Shown in pieces: positions 51,234 to 59,119 of a DNA stretch of 64,000 bases (its first letter is position 1; each line of letters begins with the position of its first letter). The notes beneath the pieces were generated by a model that saw only the letters and a list, made by a program, of their open reading frames with translations, was not told the DNA's origin and searched no databases. The stretch comes from Streptomyces sp. G-G2. GTDB lineage: Bacteria > Actinomycetota > Actinomycetes > Streptomycetales > Streptomycetaceae. Location of the stretch: positions 1 through 64,000 of the forward strand of contig NZ_JASISO010000046.1 of assembly GCF_030063135.1 (NCBI RefSeq), given 5' to 3'. The translations under genes and the position numbers were made by a program.

Positions 51234-51305
51234 GTCGCGGACCCGGATACGGTCGCGGACCCGGATACGGTCGCGGACCCGGATACGGTCGCGGGCCCGG
51301 GCACG
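51234..51305. repeat. 18-base tandem repeat, four units
   Basis: GTCGCGGACCCGGATACG occurs three times without a mismatch (51234-51251, 51252-51269, 51270-51287), and a diverged fourth copy is at 51288-51305. It fills the gap between the zinc-ribbon gene and the convergent reductase gene. The copy number is probably variable among strains. Confidence 0.9.
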
Positions 51306-51312
51306 GGCCCGG

Positions 51313-52233
51313 CTAGCGGCCCGCGGTCACCGGCTCGCCCAGGAGGCCGATCAGCCGACTGCTGCTGTCATCGCCGAAGCCCGCCTCGACCCCGCGCCGG
51401 AACAGGTCGGCGTGGGCGGCCAGGATCCGGGTGTCCACACCGGAGTCGGCGGCGGTGCGCAGGATGTGCTCGACGCTCGCCGCGCACATGGCGAGGCGGT
51501 CCACGTCACCGCCGTGGTTCCCGGCGTCGACGCGCGGGGCGTAGAAACCGAGGAAACCCCGCATGCTGTCGGTCGTGTAGGAGGCGTACGGCAGGATGTC
51601 GGCCGCCGACAGGCCGTTGGCCCGGGCGACGGCGACGGCCTGGTGGAAGCCGGTCATCGCGGTCCAGAACATGATCATGTTGAGCTGGTAGTACAACTGC
51701 GCGTGGCCCGGGTCCGCGCCCCGGTAGTCGGTGGCGGCGAGCACGTCGAGGGTGGCCCGGTGGGCGGCGTAGACCTCCTCGGGGCCGCTGACGAAAGCGG
51801 TGGAACCCTCCTGGCCGATGCCGCTCGGCGGCACGTTGACCCCGCCGGTGAGGTACGCCGCCCCGCGGGCCCGGACCCAGGCGGCCGCCTCGCGCGCCTT
51901 CTCCGGGACGTCCGAGGAGAGGTTGACCAGGGTCCGGCCGGTGAGGTCGACCCCGGCGAGGGACGGGTACATCGCGTCCACGTCGATCAGGCTGAGGACG
52001 GTCAGGGCGCTCGCGGCGACGGCCTCGGCGGCGGTGCCGGCCCGGCGGGCGCCGCGGGCCACGAGCTCGGCGTCCTTGCCGGCGCTGCGGTTCCAGACGG
52101 TGACCTGGTGGCCGGCGTCGAGGTGGGCGGCGGCCATGGCGCGGCCCATGGGCCCGAGGCCGATGACGGTGACGGTGATGATGGTGGTGGCGGTGGCGGT
52201 ACTGCTGGTGCTGCTGGTGCTGCTGGTGCTCAT
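51313..52233 (-). CDS. NAD(P)-dependent imine reductase/beta-hydroxyacid dehydrogenase-like protein
   Basis: A 306-aa protein. The Rossmann motif is VIGLGPMGRAMAAAHLDAG with VWNRSAGK, which suggests NADPH use. The all-helical C-terminal half (YYQLNMIMFWTAMTGFHQAV, ADILPYASYTTDSM) resembles imine reductases more than 6-phosphogluconate dehydrogenases. The N-terminus has a Ser/Thr-rich run (TSSTSSTSS) from a CTG/GCT-type triplet repeat. GGGGGAG lies 8 nt before the ATG. Divergent from a TetR gene that shares its operators, so it is probably induced by its substrate. Confidence 0.87.
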   Translation of the reverse strand: MSTSSTSSTSSTATATTIITVTVIGLGPMGRAMAAAHLDAGHQVTVWNRSAGKDAELVARGARRAGTAAEAVAASALTVLSLIDVDAMYPSLAGVDLTGRTLVNLSSDVPEKAREAAAWVRARGAAYLTGGVNVPPSGIGQEGSTAFVSGPEEVYAAHRATLDVLAATDYRGADPGHAQLYYQLNMIMFWTAMTGFHQAVAVARANGLSAADILPYASYTTDSMRGFLGFYAPRVDAGNHGGDVDRLAMCAASVEHILRTAADSGVDTRILAAHADLFRRGVEAGFGDDSSSRLIGLLGEPVTAGR

Positions 52234-52252
52234 GACGGTGCTCCCCCAAGGG

Positions 52253-52271
52253 CTAGAACGAACGCTCTATC
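52253..52271. promoter_or_regulatory. Operator 1 of the reductase/TetR pair
   Basis: CTAGAACGAACGCTCTATC, an imperfect palindrome (core TAGAACGAACGCTCTA), lies 20 bases upstream of the reductase start. It is an exact copy of operator 2. TetR family dimers bind such sites. Confidence 0.75.
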
Positions 52272-52299
52272 CAGCGATCGGGACGAACGTAGCACGGGA

Positions 52300-52318
52300 C
52301 TAGAACGAACGCTCTATC
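52300..52318. promoter_or_regulatory. Operator 2 of the reductase/TetR pair
   Basis: The second exact 19-base copy, 47 bases from the first. It lies where the -35 of the TetR promoter (-10 TACGAT at 52330-52335) should be, so binding would repress the regulator's own gene. Confidence 0.75.
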
Positions 52319-52341
52319 TATTCACCCGGTACGATCGCGCC

Positions 52342-52932
52342 ATGGCAGCGACGACGAAGACCAAGGAAGGCACCCGCGACCGGCTGGTGCGCACCGCCTC
52401 ACGGCTGATGCAGCACGGTGGCTACGAGAACACCCCGGTCAAGCAGCTCGTCCGCGAGGCGGAAGCCACCCTCGGCTCGCTCTACCACTTCTTCCCCGGC
52501 GGCAAGCAGGAACTGGCGGTCGCGGCGATCCACTTCGGGGACCGGGAGTTCGCGGAACTGCTCCGCACGGGCCTCGCCTGCGCACCCGGCCCGGCCGAGG
52601 CGGTGGAAGCGGTCGCCGCGCTCCTCGCCGAGGAACTCGCGGCCTCGGGCTGGGCGGACGGCTGCCCGGTGACGGTGACGGCCCTGGAGACCGTGGGCCG
52701 GCTGCCCGACGTACAGGAGGCCTGCGCGCAGGCCTTCGACAACTGGCGGGACCTGGTCGCGGCGAAGCTGCTGGCCTGCGGGATCCCGCAGGACGCGGCC
52801 CGCGACCTGGCGCTGACCGTGATCAGCACCCTGGAGGGGGCCGAGATGACCGCCCAGGTCGCCCGGAGCCGCACCCCGCTCCTGGTGGCGGGCCGTCACC
52901 TGGCCCGTCTGGTCTCGCTCTACACGCCCTGA
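52342..52932 (+). CDS. TetR family transcriptional regulator
   Basis: A 196-aa repressor of the YcdC/LmrA-like group. The N-terminal helix-turn-helix reads RDRLVRTASRLMQHGGYENT and EAEATLGSLYHFFPGGKQEL. The ligand domain contains GCPVTVTALETVGRLPDVQE. The ATG is 6 nt after TACGAT, so it is probably leaderless. Two identical operators in the divergent promoter region indicate control of itself and the reductase gene. Confidence 0.94.
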   Translation: MAATTKTKEGTRDRLVRTASRLMQHGGYENTPVKQLVREAEATLGSLYHFFPGGKQELAVAAIHFGDREFAELLRTGLACAPGPAEAVEAVAALLAEELAASGWADGCPVTVTALETVGRLPDVQEACAQAFDNWRDLVAAKLLACGIPQDAARDLALTVISTLEGAEMTAQVARSRTPLLVAGRHLARLVSLYTP

Positions 52933-52962
52933 GGCGTGGGAGGGAGGGTCCAGTGCCGCGTC

Positions 52963-53048
52963 GCGCAGCTGCGCGACGTCGATCGCCGGTGCACCTTCCC
53001 GGTCACGGCACTAGGAGATCGCGGTGCGCAGCTGCGCGACGTCGATCG
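52963..53048. repeat. Duplicated 23-base 3' gene end flanking a TAGTGCCG repeat
   Basis: 52963-52985 and 53026-53048 are identical over 23 bases (GCGCAGCTGCGCGACGTCGA at the start). The right copy is the coding 3' end of the gene at 53011. The left copy is outside it, beyond the TAGTGCCG repeat (52987-53014). The gene tail has been duplicated on the far side of the repeat. Confidence 0.85.
52987..53014 (-). repeat. TAGTGCCG-type repeat, second full copy
   Basis: 28 bases identical to 31750-31777. On the minus strand it begins with the last base before and the TAG stop of the gene at 53011-54063 and continues TGCCGTGACCGGGAAGGTGC. Confidence 0.85.
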
Positions 53049-54063
53049 GCTCGGTCTCGTCGTGGGCGGTCAGGTCGATGACCTGACCCACGGCGCGCAG
53101 TTCGGGGGTGGACGGCTTGAACTCCGACTGCTTGGCGTCCGTCACCGACTCCGCCTTGTGCACCGCGAGCACCTCGGCGCCCACGACGTCGGCGAGGTCC
53201 TCGTTCTGGACCGCCTCGATCACGGCGCGGGCCTGGGCCGCGGTCTTGGTGCCGAAGAAGTCGAAGCCGCCCTCGACGCGGGACGTCGTACGGCGCGGCG
53301 CGGAGTAAGGGGCTACGGCGGCCGCGAGCCGCCGGGCCGGAACCGCCGCCACCACCGCGGGGACGGCGCGCGCGTGCGCGGCCGCGGGGCTCACCTCGTC
53401 CTCGGCCTCTTCGGCGACGGCGGCCACCACGGCCTCGGCACCAGACTTCCCGGGCGCGGCCACCGCGGCCTCAGCCGCCTCGGCCTTGCGTGCCAGGGCC
53501 CCCAGCGCGGCGTTCGCCCGGGCGTAGCCCACCGGGGTGGGCGCGCCGCTGGGGGTGCGCTCCTCGGAGACCGCCGGAAGTTCCTTGGGCGCGGTCGCCG
53601 GAGCGGTCGCGGCCTCGATGGCGAGCAGGCGGCGGCCTTCCAGGGCGCTCGCGCGCTCGGTCTCGGCGGTCGCGTACCGGCGCAGCAGCGCGGCGTGCTC
53701 ACCGCGCAGGCCGGCCAGCTCGACCCGCTTGCCGCGGAGTTTGGTGTCCAGGCGGGTGCGCAGGGCGCGGGATTCCTCGAGGTCTGATTCGAGCTCGGCT
53801 ATCCGCTCCTCGGTGCGCCACTCGTCCTTGACGCGCTCGCGCGTCAGCTCCGCCACGCGGCGACCGGCCGCCTGGTCCCAGGCGCGCATGATGACGGCGG
53901 CCGTGACTCCGGCCGCGCCCGCGAAGGCCACGAGCACGCGTAGTGCCACGGGTTCCGCGAGGAGCCAGGCCACGCCCGCGCTGGTGATCGAGGCACCTGC
54001 GAGGGTCGTCGGCGTGAGCAGCCGGTGCAGGGGTTCGGGATTGCGGTGGCGTCCACGGGGCAT
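53011..54063 (-). CDS. Membrane-anchored coiled-coil protein
   Basis: A 350-aa protein: two hydrophobic segments near the N-terminus (TLAGASITSAGVAWLLAEPV; LRVLVAFAGAAGVTAAVIM). Then comes a predicted coiled coil of about 80 residues (RRVAELTRERVKDEW to ALLRRYATAETERASALEGR), an Ala/Glu-rich linker, and a short conserved C-terminus (GFDFFGTKTAAQARAVIEAV, EPIDVAQLRTAIS). Function unknown. The ATG follows TAAATT by 7 nt, so a leaderless mRNA is likely. The TAG stop is part of a dispersed repeat. Confidence 0.82.
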   Translation of the reverse strand: MPRGRHRNPEPLHRLLTPTTLAGASITSAGVAWLLAEPVALRVLVAFAGAAGVTAAVIMRAWDQAAGRRVAELTRERVKDEWRTEERIAELESDLEESRALRTRLDTKLRGKRVELAGLRGEHAALLRRYATAETERASALEGRRLLAIEAATAPATAPKELPAVSEERTPSGAPTPVGYARANAALGALARKAEAAEAAVAAPGKSGAEAVVAAVAEEAEDEVSPAAAHARAVPAVVAAVPARRLAAAVAPYSAPRRTTSRVEGGFDFFGTKTAAQARAVIEAVQNEDLADVVGAEVLAVHKAESVTDAKQSEFKPSTPELRAVGQVIDLTAHDETEPIDVAQLRTAIS

Positions 54064-54183
54064 GGCCCGAAATTTACAGGGCGTAGGGGGCCTGTGGGGT
54101 AACTGCCCGGCAATCTGTTCCCGGGCAGTTACCCGTCAATTACCCATCAATCAGGTAACTGCTTCTGGTCCAGGGCTCCCTGA

Positions 54184-55176
54184 CTACTTCTTGAGCAGAC
54201 CCTTCGACTCCAGGAAAGCCTTCGCGACGTCCGCCGGCTTGGCCCGCTCCGTGTCCACCTTGCGGTTCAGGTCGACCAGATCGGCCGTCGTGAGCACCTT
54301 GGTGAGTTTGTCGAGGGCGGCCGCGATCTCCGGGCTGCCCGCGTCCTTGGCGTTGACCACGGGCAGGATGTTGTCCGCGTTCTGGAGCTTCTTGTCGTCG
54401 TCCAGCAGCACCAGACCGTAGGTGTCGAGGGAGGCGTCGGTGGTCGTGGTGAGCACCAGCTGGTCGACGCCGTCCTTGACGGCCTGCTTGGCCTGCGGGG
54501 TGCCGACGCCCTTGGGGTCGATACCGGAAATGTCGATTCCGTACGTCTTCTTCAATCCCACGGCGCAGAAGGGACGGACGGCGCATTCGTCACTCGCCGC
54601 GATCTTCACCTTCAGCCCGGACCTGCCCAGGTCGGAAAGGGACGTGAGGTTGTTCTTCCGCGCGAATTCCTTGGTCACCGCGAAGGCGTTCTGGTCGACG
54701 GCGGCGCCCGCCGGGAGCGCCTTGAGACCGCGCGGGCCCACGAGCTTGTCGAGCGCCGCCACCGTGGCCGTCACGTCGCTGGAGGCGACGGGCTTCTCCT
54801 CCGGCGCGTTGCCGCCGTTGACCTTGGCGTTCAGGAACTCCGCGAGGGTGGCCGCGTACTCCGGGACGATGTCGATCTCGCCCTTCTCCAGCGACGGCTC
54901 GTACAGCTCGCGGTTGTTGACGGTGGTGATCGAGGTGCCGTAGCCCGCGTCCTTGAGGACCTGCGCGTACAGCTCCGCCAGCACGTTCGACTCGGTGAAC
55001 CCGGCCGCGCCGATCACCAGCTTGCCCTTGCCGCCGGAGGACGAGGAGGAGGACTCGGAGGAGGCCGTGCCGCCGTCCTTCGTCTTCTCCAGGCTGTCAC
55101 CGCCGCACGCGGAGAGCGAAGCGGTGAGGGCCACCGCACCCAGTGTCGCGCCGAGGATGCGCGTGGTCTTGCCCAT
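54184..55176 (-). CDS. Glycine betaine/choline-type ABC transporter substrate-binding lipoprotein
   Basis: A 330-aa lipoprotein with lipobox LSAC (Cys24). A Ser/Gly-rich linker of about 25 residues is followed by an OpuAC/ProX-like binding domain (KLVIGAAGFTESNVLAELYA, NNRELYEPSLEKGEIDIVPEY, DNILPVVNAKDAGSPEI). Likely ligands are glycine betaine, choline or carnitine, which are osmoprotectants. It is the third gene of a minus-strand unit after two permeases. The matching ATPase gene is on the other strand. Confidence 0.93.
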   Translation of the reverse strand: MGKTTRILGATLGAVALTASLSACGGDSLEKTKDGGTASSESSSSSSGGKGKLVIGAAGFTESNVLAELYAQVLKDAGYGTSITTVNNRELYEPSLEKGEIDIVPEYAATLAEFLNAKVNGGNAPEEKPVASSDVTATVAALDKLVGPRGLKALPAGAAVDQNAFAVTKEFARKNNLTSLSDLGRSGLKVKIAASDECAVRPFCAVGLKKTYGIDISGIDPKGVGTPQAKQAVKDGVDQLVLTTTTDASLDTYGLVLLDDDKKLQNADNILPVVNAKDAGSPEIAAALDKLTKVLTTADLVDLNRKVDTERAKPADVAKAFLESKGLLKK

Positions 55177-55243
55177 GGTTGCTCCGTTCAGGAGTCGAGA
55201 AGCGGGAAGGGGAAAAGCGGTCAGAGGAAAGACGGGGTGGCGC

Positions 55244-55912
55244 TCAGCGGACCGCCGCCGGGCGCAGCAGGTACCGGTCGACGGCCACCAGCACGCCTTC
55301 CACCACCAGCGCCAGCGCCGCCACCAGCAGGGCTCCGGCGAGGACCTGCGGGGTGTTGAAGGTGTTGAACCCGGCCGTGATGATCCGGCCGAGGCCGCCC
55401 TGGCCGACCATCGCCGCGATCGTGGCCGTGGCGATGACCTGTACGGCCGCCGACCGCAGACCCGTCATCACCAGGGCGCGCGCGAGCGGCAGTTCCACCC
55501 GCAGGAAGAGCTGGCCGCCCGACATGCCCATGCCCCGGGCCGCCTCGACCACCGAGCGGTCCACCCCGCGCATGCCGACGTAGGCATTGGTGAGCAGCGG
55601 CGGTACGGCGAACAGGACGAGCGCGGCGATCGTCGGGACGTATCCCGCGCTGCGCAGCGGCGAGACCATGAACAGCGCGAGGACGGCGAAGACGGGGACG
55701 GCCCGGCCGATGTTGGACACGTTTATGGCGAGGGCGCCGCCCTTGCCGAGGTGGCCGAGCCACAGGCCGACGGGCAGCGCCACCGCGCAGGCGATGGCGA
55801 GCGCCACCCCGCTGACGTAGACGTGCTCCCCGAGCCGGTGCCAGACGCCGCTCTCGCCGGACCAGTGGGCGCCGTCCGCCAGCCAGCCCCAGGCCCCGCC
55901 CAGTTCTCCCAC
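55244..55912 (-). CDS. Glycine betaine/choline ABC transporter permease (second)
   Basis: A 222-aa BPD-type permease with five or six membrane helices. The EAA loop is VVEAARGMGMSGGQLFLRVELP. GTG start, three nt after the stop of the first permease gene, so the two are co-translated. Forms a heterodimer with the other permease (OpuCB/OpuCD type). Confidence 0.93.
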   Translation of the reverse strand: MGELGGAWGWLADGAHWSGESGVWHRLGEHVYVSGVALAIACAVALPVGLWLGHLGKGGALAINVSNIGRAVPVFAVLALFMVSPLRSAGYVPTIAALVLFAVPPLLTNAYVGMRGVDRSVVEAARGMGMSGGQLFLRVELPLARALVMTGLRSAAVQVIATATIAAMVGQGGLGRIITAGFNTFNTPQVLAGALLVAALALVVEGVLVAVDRYLLRPAAVR

Positions 55913-55915
55913 GGC

Positions 55916-56602
55916 TCAGCCCTCCTTCACGACGCGGGTCCAAGGGGTGACCAGCCGCTGCACGCCGAGCAGCAGCAGGTCCGCCACGAGGGCGAGCAGC
56001 ACGCACAGCACGGAGGCGGTGAGCACCTGGGCCTTGAAGGAGCTGTTGACCGCGGGGGCGATCAGATTGCCGAGGCCGCCCTTGCCGACGATCGAGCCGA
56101 CCGTGGTGAGCGCGACCGTGGACACCGTGGCGATACGGACTCCCGCGAGCAGCGCCGGGAGGGCGAGCGGCAGTTCCACCTGCCACAGCAGCCGCCCCGG
56201 CCCGTACCCCATCCCGCGCGCGGCCTCACGGACCTCCTCCGGGACGCCTTCCAGACCGGCGAGCACATTGCGGACGAGGATGGTCAGCGAATACAGGACC
56301 AGGCCGGTCACCACGAGGGAGGCCGACAGCCCGAAGAAGGGCAGGAGCAGCGAGAACATGGCGAGGGAGGGGATCGTGTAGAGCAGGGTGGTCAGGCCCA
56401 GGACGGGCGCGGCCCAGCGCGTGCCGCGGCGGGCCAGCAGTGCGAGCGGGACGGACACCACGAGGCCGATGACCACCGAGACCACCGTGATCCAGACGTG
56501 CTGGAGGGTGGCGTCGGTCAGCTCCTGGCTGCGGGAGGTGACGTAGTCCCAGCAGAGCCAGTCGTTCGTCACCAGGCAGCTCTGCCCTGCCATCGCGCTC
56601 AC
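55916..56602 (-). CDS. Glycine betaine/choline ABC transporter permease (first)
   Basis: A 228-aa permease. The EAA loop is EVREAARGMGYGPGRLLWQVELP, followed by GSIVGKGGLGNLIAPAV. About six membrane helices are visible. The start is GTG at 56602 or ATG at 56593; the GGGGGTGAG there could serve the ATG. First gene of the minus-strand unit, divergent from the ATPase gene with 130 bases between. Confidence 0.93.
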   Translation of the reverse strand: MSAMAGQSCLVTNDWLCWDYVTSRSQELTDATLQHVWITVVSVVIGLVVSVPLALLARRGTRWAAPVLGLTTLLYTIPSLAMFSLLLPFFGLSASLVVTGLVLYSLTILVRNVLAGLEGVPEEVREAARGMGYGPGRLLWQVELPLALPALLAGVRIATVSTVALTTVGSIVGKGGLGNLIAPAVNSSFKAQVLTASVLCVLLALVADLLLLGVQRLVTPWTRVVKEG

Positions 56603-56732
56603 CCCCAGTCACCGATCCGCACGTCGAACGCGTGCACACGACCATAACCCCCGGCACCGACAACGGCCGGAATCATTCGCAACGGGGCAACACTCCCTTT
56701 ACAAAACCCTTTCGCGGGTAGGGAAGGATGGC
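56603..56732. promoter_or_regulatory. Divergent promoter region of the betaine transporter
   Basis: 130 bases shared by the permease unit (left) and the ATPase gene (right). The right part is A/T-richer. TTTACA at 56698-56703 and TAGGGA near 56719 are a possible but short-spaced (15 nt) promoter for the ATPase. No clear operator is seen. Confidence 0.4.
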
Positions 56733-57701
56733 GTGGTGATTCGATTCGAGCATGTGACCAAGCGTTACCCCGACGGGACGACCGCCGTGGAGGACCTGTC
56801 CTTCGAGGTGGCGGAGGGCGAGCTGGTCACCCTCGTCGGCCCGTCGGGCTGCGGCAAGACGACCACGATGAAGATGGTCAACCGGCTGATCGAGCCGACC
56901 GGCGGCCGGATCCTGCTGAACGGCGAGGACATCGCGGCCGCCGACCCGGTCGAGCTGCGCCGCCGCATCGGCTACGTCATCCAGCAGGTGGGCCTGTTCC
57001 CGCACAAGACGGTGCTGGAGAACACCGCGACCGTTCCGCAGCTGATCGGTACGCCGAAAGCGAAGGCGCGGGCCCGGGCGGCGGAGCTGCTCGAACTGGT
57101 GGGCCTGGATCCGGCCACCTACGGAGGCCGCTATCCCGAGCAGCTGTCGGGCGGCCAGCGCCAGCGCGTGGGCGTGGCCCGCGCGCTCGCAGCCGATCCG
57201 CCGGTCCTGCTGATGGACGAGCCGTTCGGCGCGGTGGACCCGGTGGTCCGCGAGCGGCTGCAGAACGATCTGCTGGCCCTGCAGAAGTCCGTGCACAAGA
57301 CGATCTTGCTGGTCACGCACGACCTGGAGGAGGCGATCCGGCTCGGTGACCGCATCGCCGTGTACGGCCAGGGGACCATCGAGCAGTTCGCGAGCCCGGC
57401 CGCCGTGCTGGGCGCGCCCGCCACGGAGTACGTCGCCCGGTTCGTCGGCGCCGACCGGGGGCTCAAGCGGCTCGCGGTGACCGCGGTGAGCGCGGACGAC
57501 CTCACGGCCGTGGACGGCCGGGGGGAGCCCGCGGCGCGGGTGGCCCTGGGGGCGACGCTGCGCGAGGCGCTGGCGGCGCTGCTCCAGGAGGACTCGGGGC
57601 GGATCGGGGTCACGGACCCGGGCTCCGGCGCGCTGATCGGCGTACTCACTCCGGAGGGCGTGCACCGCGCGCTGCGCCGGGCGGAGTTCCAGGAGGCCTG
57701 A
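56733..57701 (+). CDS. Glycine betaine/choline ABC transporter ATP-binding protein
   Basis: A 322-aa ATPase. Walker A is GPSGCGKTT, the Q loop is GYVIQQVGLFPHKTV, the signature is LSGGQRQRVGVARAL, Walker B is VLLMDEPFGAVDP, and the H loop is LLVTHD. The C-terminal 90 residues form a single CBS-like regulatory part (GATLREALAALLQEDSGRIG), typical of OpuA/ProV proteins that sense ionic strength. GTG start with AAGGA 5 nt upstream; the adjacent GTG is an alternative. Divergent from its own permeases. Confidence 0.95.
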   Translation: MVIRFEHVTKRYPDGTTAVEDLSFEVAEGELVTLVGPSGCGKTTTMKMVNRLIEPTGGRILLNGEDIAAADPVELRRRIGYVIQQVGLFPHKTVLENTATVPQLIGTPKAKARARAAELLELVGLDPATYGGRYPEQLSGGQRQRVGVARALAADPPVLLMDEPFGAVDPVVRERLQNDLLALQKSVHKTILLVTHDLEEAIRLGDRIAVYGQGTIEQFASPAAVLGAPATEYVARFVGADRGLKRLAVTAVSADDLTAVDGRGEPAARVALGATLREALAALLQEDSGRIGVTDPGSGALIGVLTPEGVHRALRRAEFQEA

Positions 57702-57786
57702 GCGGGCGGGCCCCTGCCCCATGCCCCCGCCCCGGCCCGGTCCTGCCCCCGCCCCGGCTCGGCCCGGTCCCGCCCCGGAAAGACGT

Positions 57787-57812
57787 GTGACCGGCCGTTG
57801 CGGGCCGGTCAC
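57787..57812. terminator. Hairpin between convergent ATPase and esterase genes
   Basis: GTGACCGGCC (57787-57796) and GGCCGGTCAC (57803-57812) pair perfectly with a 6-base loop. Upstream (57718-57778) are imperfect direct repeats of TGCCCCCGCCCCGGC. Confidence 0.8.
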
Positions 57813-57858
57813 GGGTCGTGCTCACCACTCCCGCTCACTGTGCGCGGGGCGTACGGGG

Positions 57859-58968
57859 TCAGGCCTGCATCCGGCCGCTCAGCCACACCATCATCGGGGG
57901 GATCTCCCGGCGCCAGGTGTTGAAGTTGTGGCCGCCGCTCTCCAGGATGATCGAGGAAACGCGGTCGGGGCCCTTGACGTCCTTGATGAACTTCCGGGTG
58001 TCACCGATGTTCGGCTCGCCCTTCTTACTGCTGGTGACCAGGAACGACGTACCGCTCGGCGCCTTGGCCTTGATGCTCTTGAGGACGTCGGAGCGGTCCT
58101 TGAGCTTGGCGTCGCCGTGGAAGAGGTCACCGGTGGTCGGGTCGTCCGCGGCCTCGTAGTAGGCGGACAGGCCCACGGCCGTGCCGAAGGTCTTCGGGTA
58201 GTGCGCGGCGATCTTCAGCGCGCAGTAGCCGCCGGTCGAGTTGCCGACGAAGGCCATGTTCTCGGCCTTCTTGCCGACCCGGAAGGTCTCCGTGATCGCC
58301 TGCGGCAGGTCCTGCGCGAAGAAGGTCTCGGTCTGCGGGCCGCCCGGGATGTCCGCGCACTCGGTGTCGCGCGGGGGCGCCACGGTCGGGCGGAGCATGA
58401 CCAGGATCATCGGCTTCATCTTGCCCGCTTTGGCCTGCTTGAAGGCCGTCATGGGGTAGTTCAGCCCTTTGATCAGGTTTTCCGCCGTGCCCGGGTAGCC
58501 GGTCAGGACGACCGAGGCCGGAAAGTTGGCCTTCGCGTGCTGCGGCTGGAAGTATTCCGGCGGCAGCCACACGTAGCCCGGGCTCGTTATCTTCGACTTC
58601 TGGCCCGATATCGAGACCTTCAGGATCTGACCGCCGACCGCGGGACGGCCGCCTCCGGGGACGTCCAGCTTCTGCTTGTCGACGACCTTGATGTCCTTGC
58701 TGCTCATCGAGTGGTCGACGACCTTGCCGACCGAGGTCTCCTGGCCGAAGAGGTCGGCCCAGGACCCGTAGAAGAGGAAGGACTTGTTGGCCGCGAGGCC
58801 GACTGCCGAGAACAGTGCCAGCTGCGTCACGAGGAGGAGTGCGATGCGGCCGGTGTACGCGCGGAACGTGCGGCCCGAGAGCCGCGGCCAGAACCAGACC
58901 GTCGCCGCGAACAGCAGCACACCGGCGATAATGGCCAGCGCCAGAACCAGATTACTGGTGAGACCCAT
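57859..58968 (-). CDS. Membrane-anchored esterase (Ag85/esterase D-like)
   Basis: An alpha/beta-hydrolase with two N-terminal membrane helices and an extracellular domain of about 290 residues (369 aa from this start). The nucleophile serine is in GNSTGGYCALK, and the late histidine is in ESGGHNFNTWRRE. It is related to mycolyltransferase/esterase D proteins, although Streptomyces has no mycolates, so it probably deacylates a wall or lipid substrate. I chose ATG 58968. An ATG at 59040 has a better ribosome site (AGGA), but the extra 24 codons have weak third-position bias and include a rare TTA leucine codon. Confidence 0.85.
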   Translation of the reverse strand: MGLTSNLVLALAIIAGVLLFAATVWFWPRLSGRTFRAYTGRIALLLVTQLALFSAVGLAANKSFLFYGSWADLFGQETSVGKVVDHSMSSKDIKVVDKQKLDVPGGGRPAVGGQILKVSISGQKSKITSPGYVWLPPEYFQPQHAKANFPASVVLTGYPGTAENLIKGLNYPMTAFKQAKAGKMKPMILVMLRPTVAPPRDTECADIPGGPQTETFFAQDLPQAITETFRVGKKAENMAFVGNSTGGYCALKIAAHYPKTFGTAVGLSAYYEAADDPTTGDLFHGDAKLKDRSDVLKSIKAKAPSGTSFLVTSSKKGEPNIGDTRKFIKDVKGPDRVSSIILESGGHNFNTWRREIPPMMVWLSGRMQA

Positions 58969-59020
58969 GAGCAGTAAGCCGTCTTTCTCAGTGACAGGAC
59001 GAGTTTTTTCGAAGAGAGAG

Positions 59021-59049
59021 TGAACCCGCTCCCCCTTCATGTCGTCCTA
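59021..59049 (+). promoter_or_regulatory. SigE-like promoter of the lysyltransferase gene
   Basis: TGAACC (59021-59026), a 16-base spacer and CGTCCTA (59043-59049) match the pattern GAAC-N16/17-CGTCTAA typical of SigE/ECF promoters. The predicted start is about 65 bases before the gene. sigE itself is in this window. Confidence 0.55.
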
Positions 59050-59119
59050 CTGGACGCACCACACTCCGGAGGCTGTCACGGCCTTCGGCCAATGATCTCT
59101 CGCGGAGCAACGGGAAGCG

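Noticed and set aside
51156..51304. Minus-strand frame through the tandem repeat encoding SGSATV units
   Set aside because: The repeat length is a multiple of three, so an open frame is automatic; it overlaps the NAT gene antisense and has no start context.
51234..51305. CRISPR-like array
   Set aside because: The units are contiguous 18-mers with no spacers and no cas genes are present; it is a plain tandem repeat.
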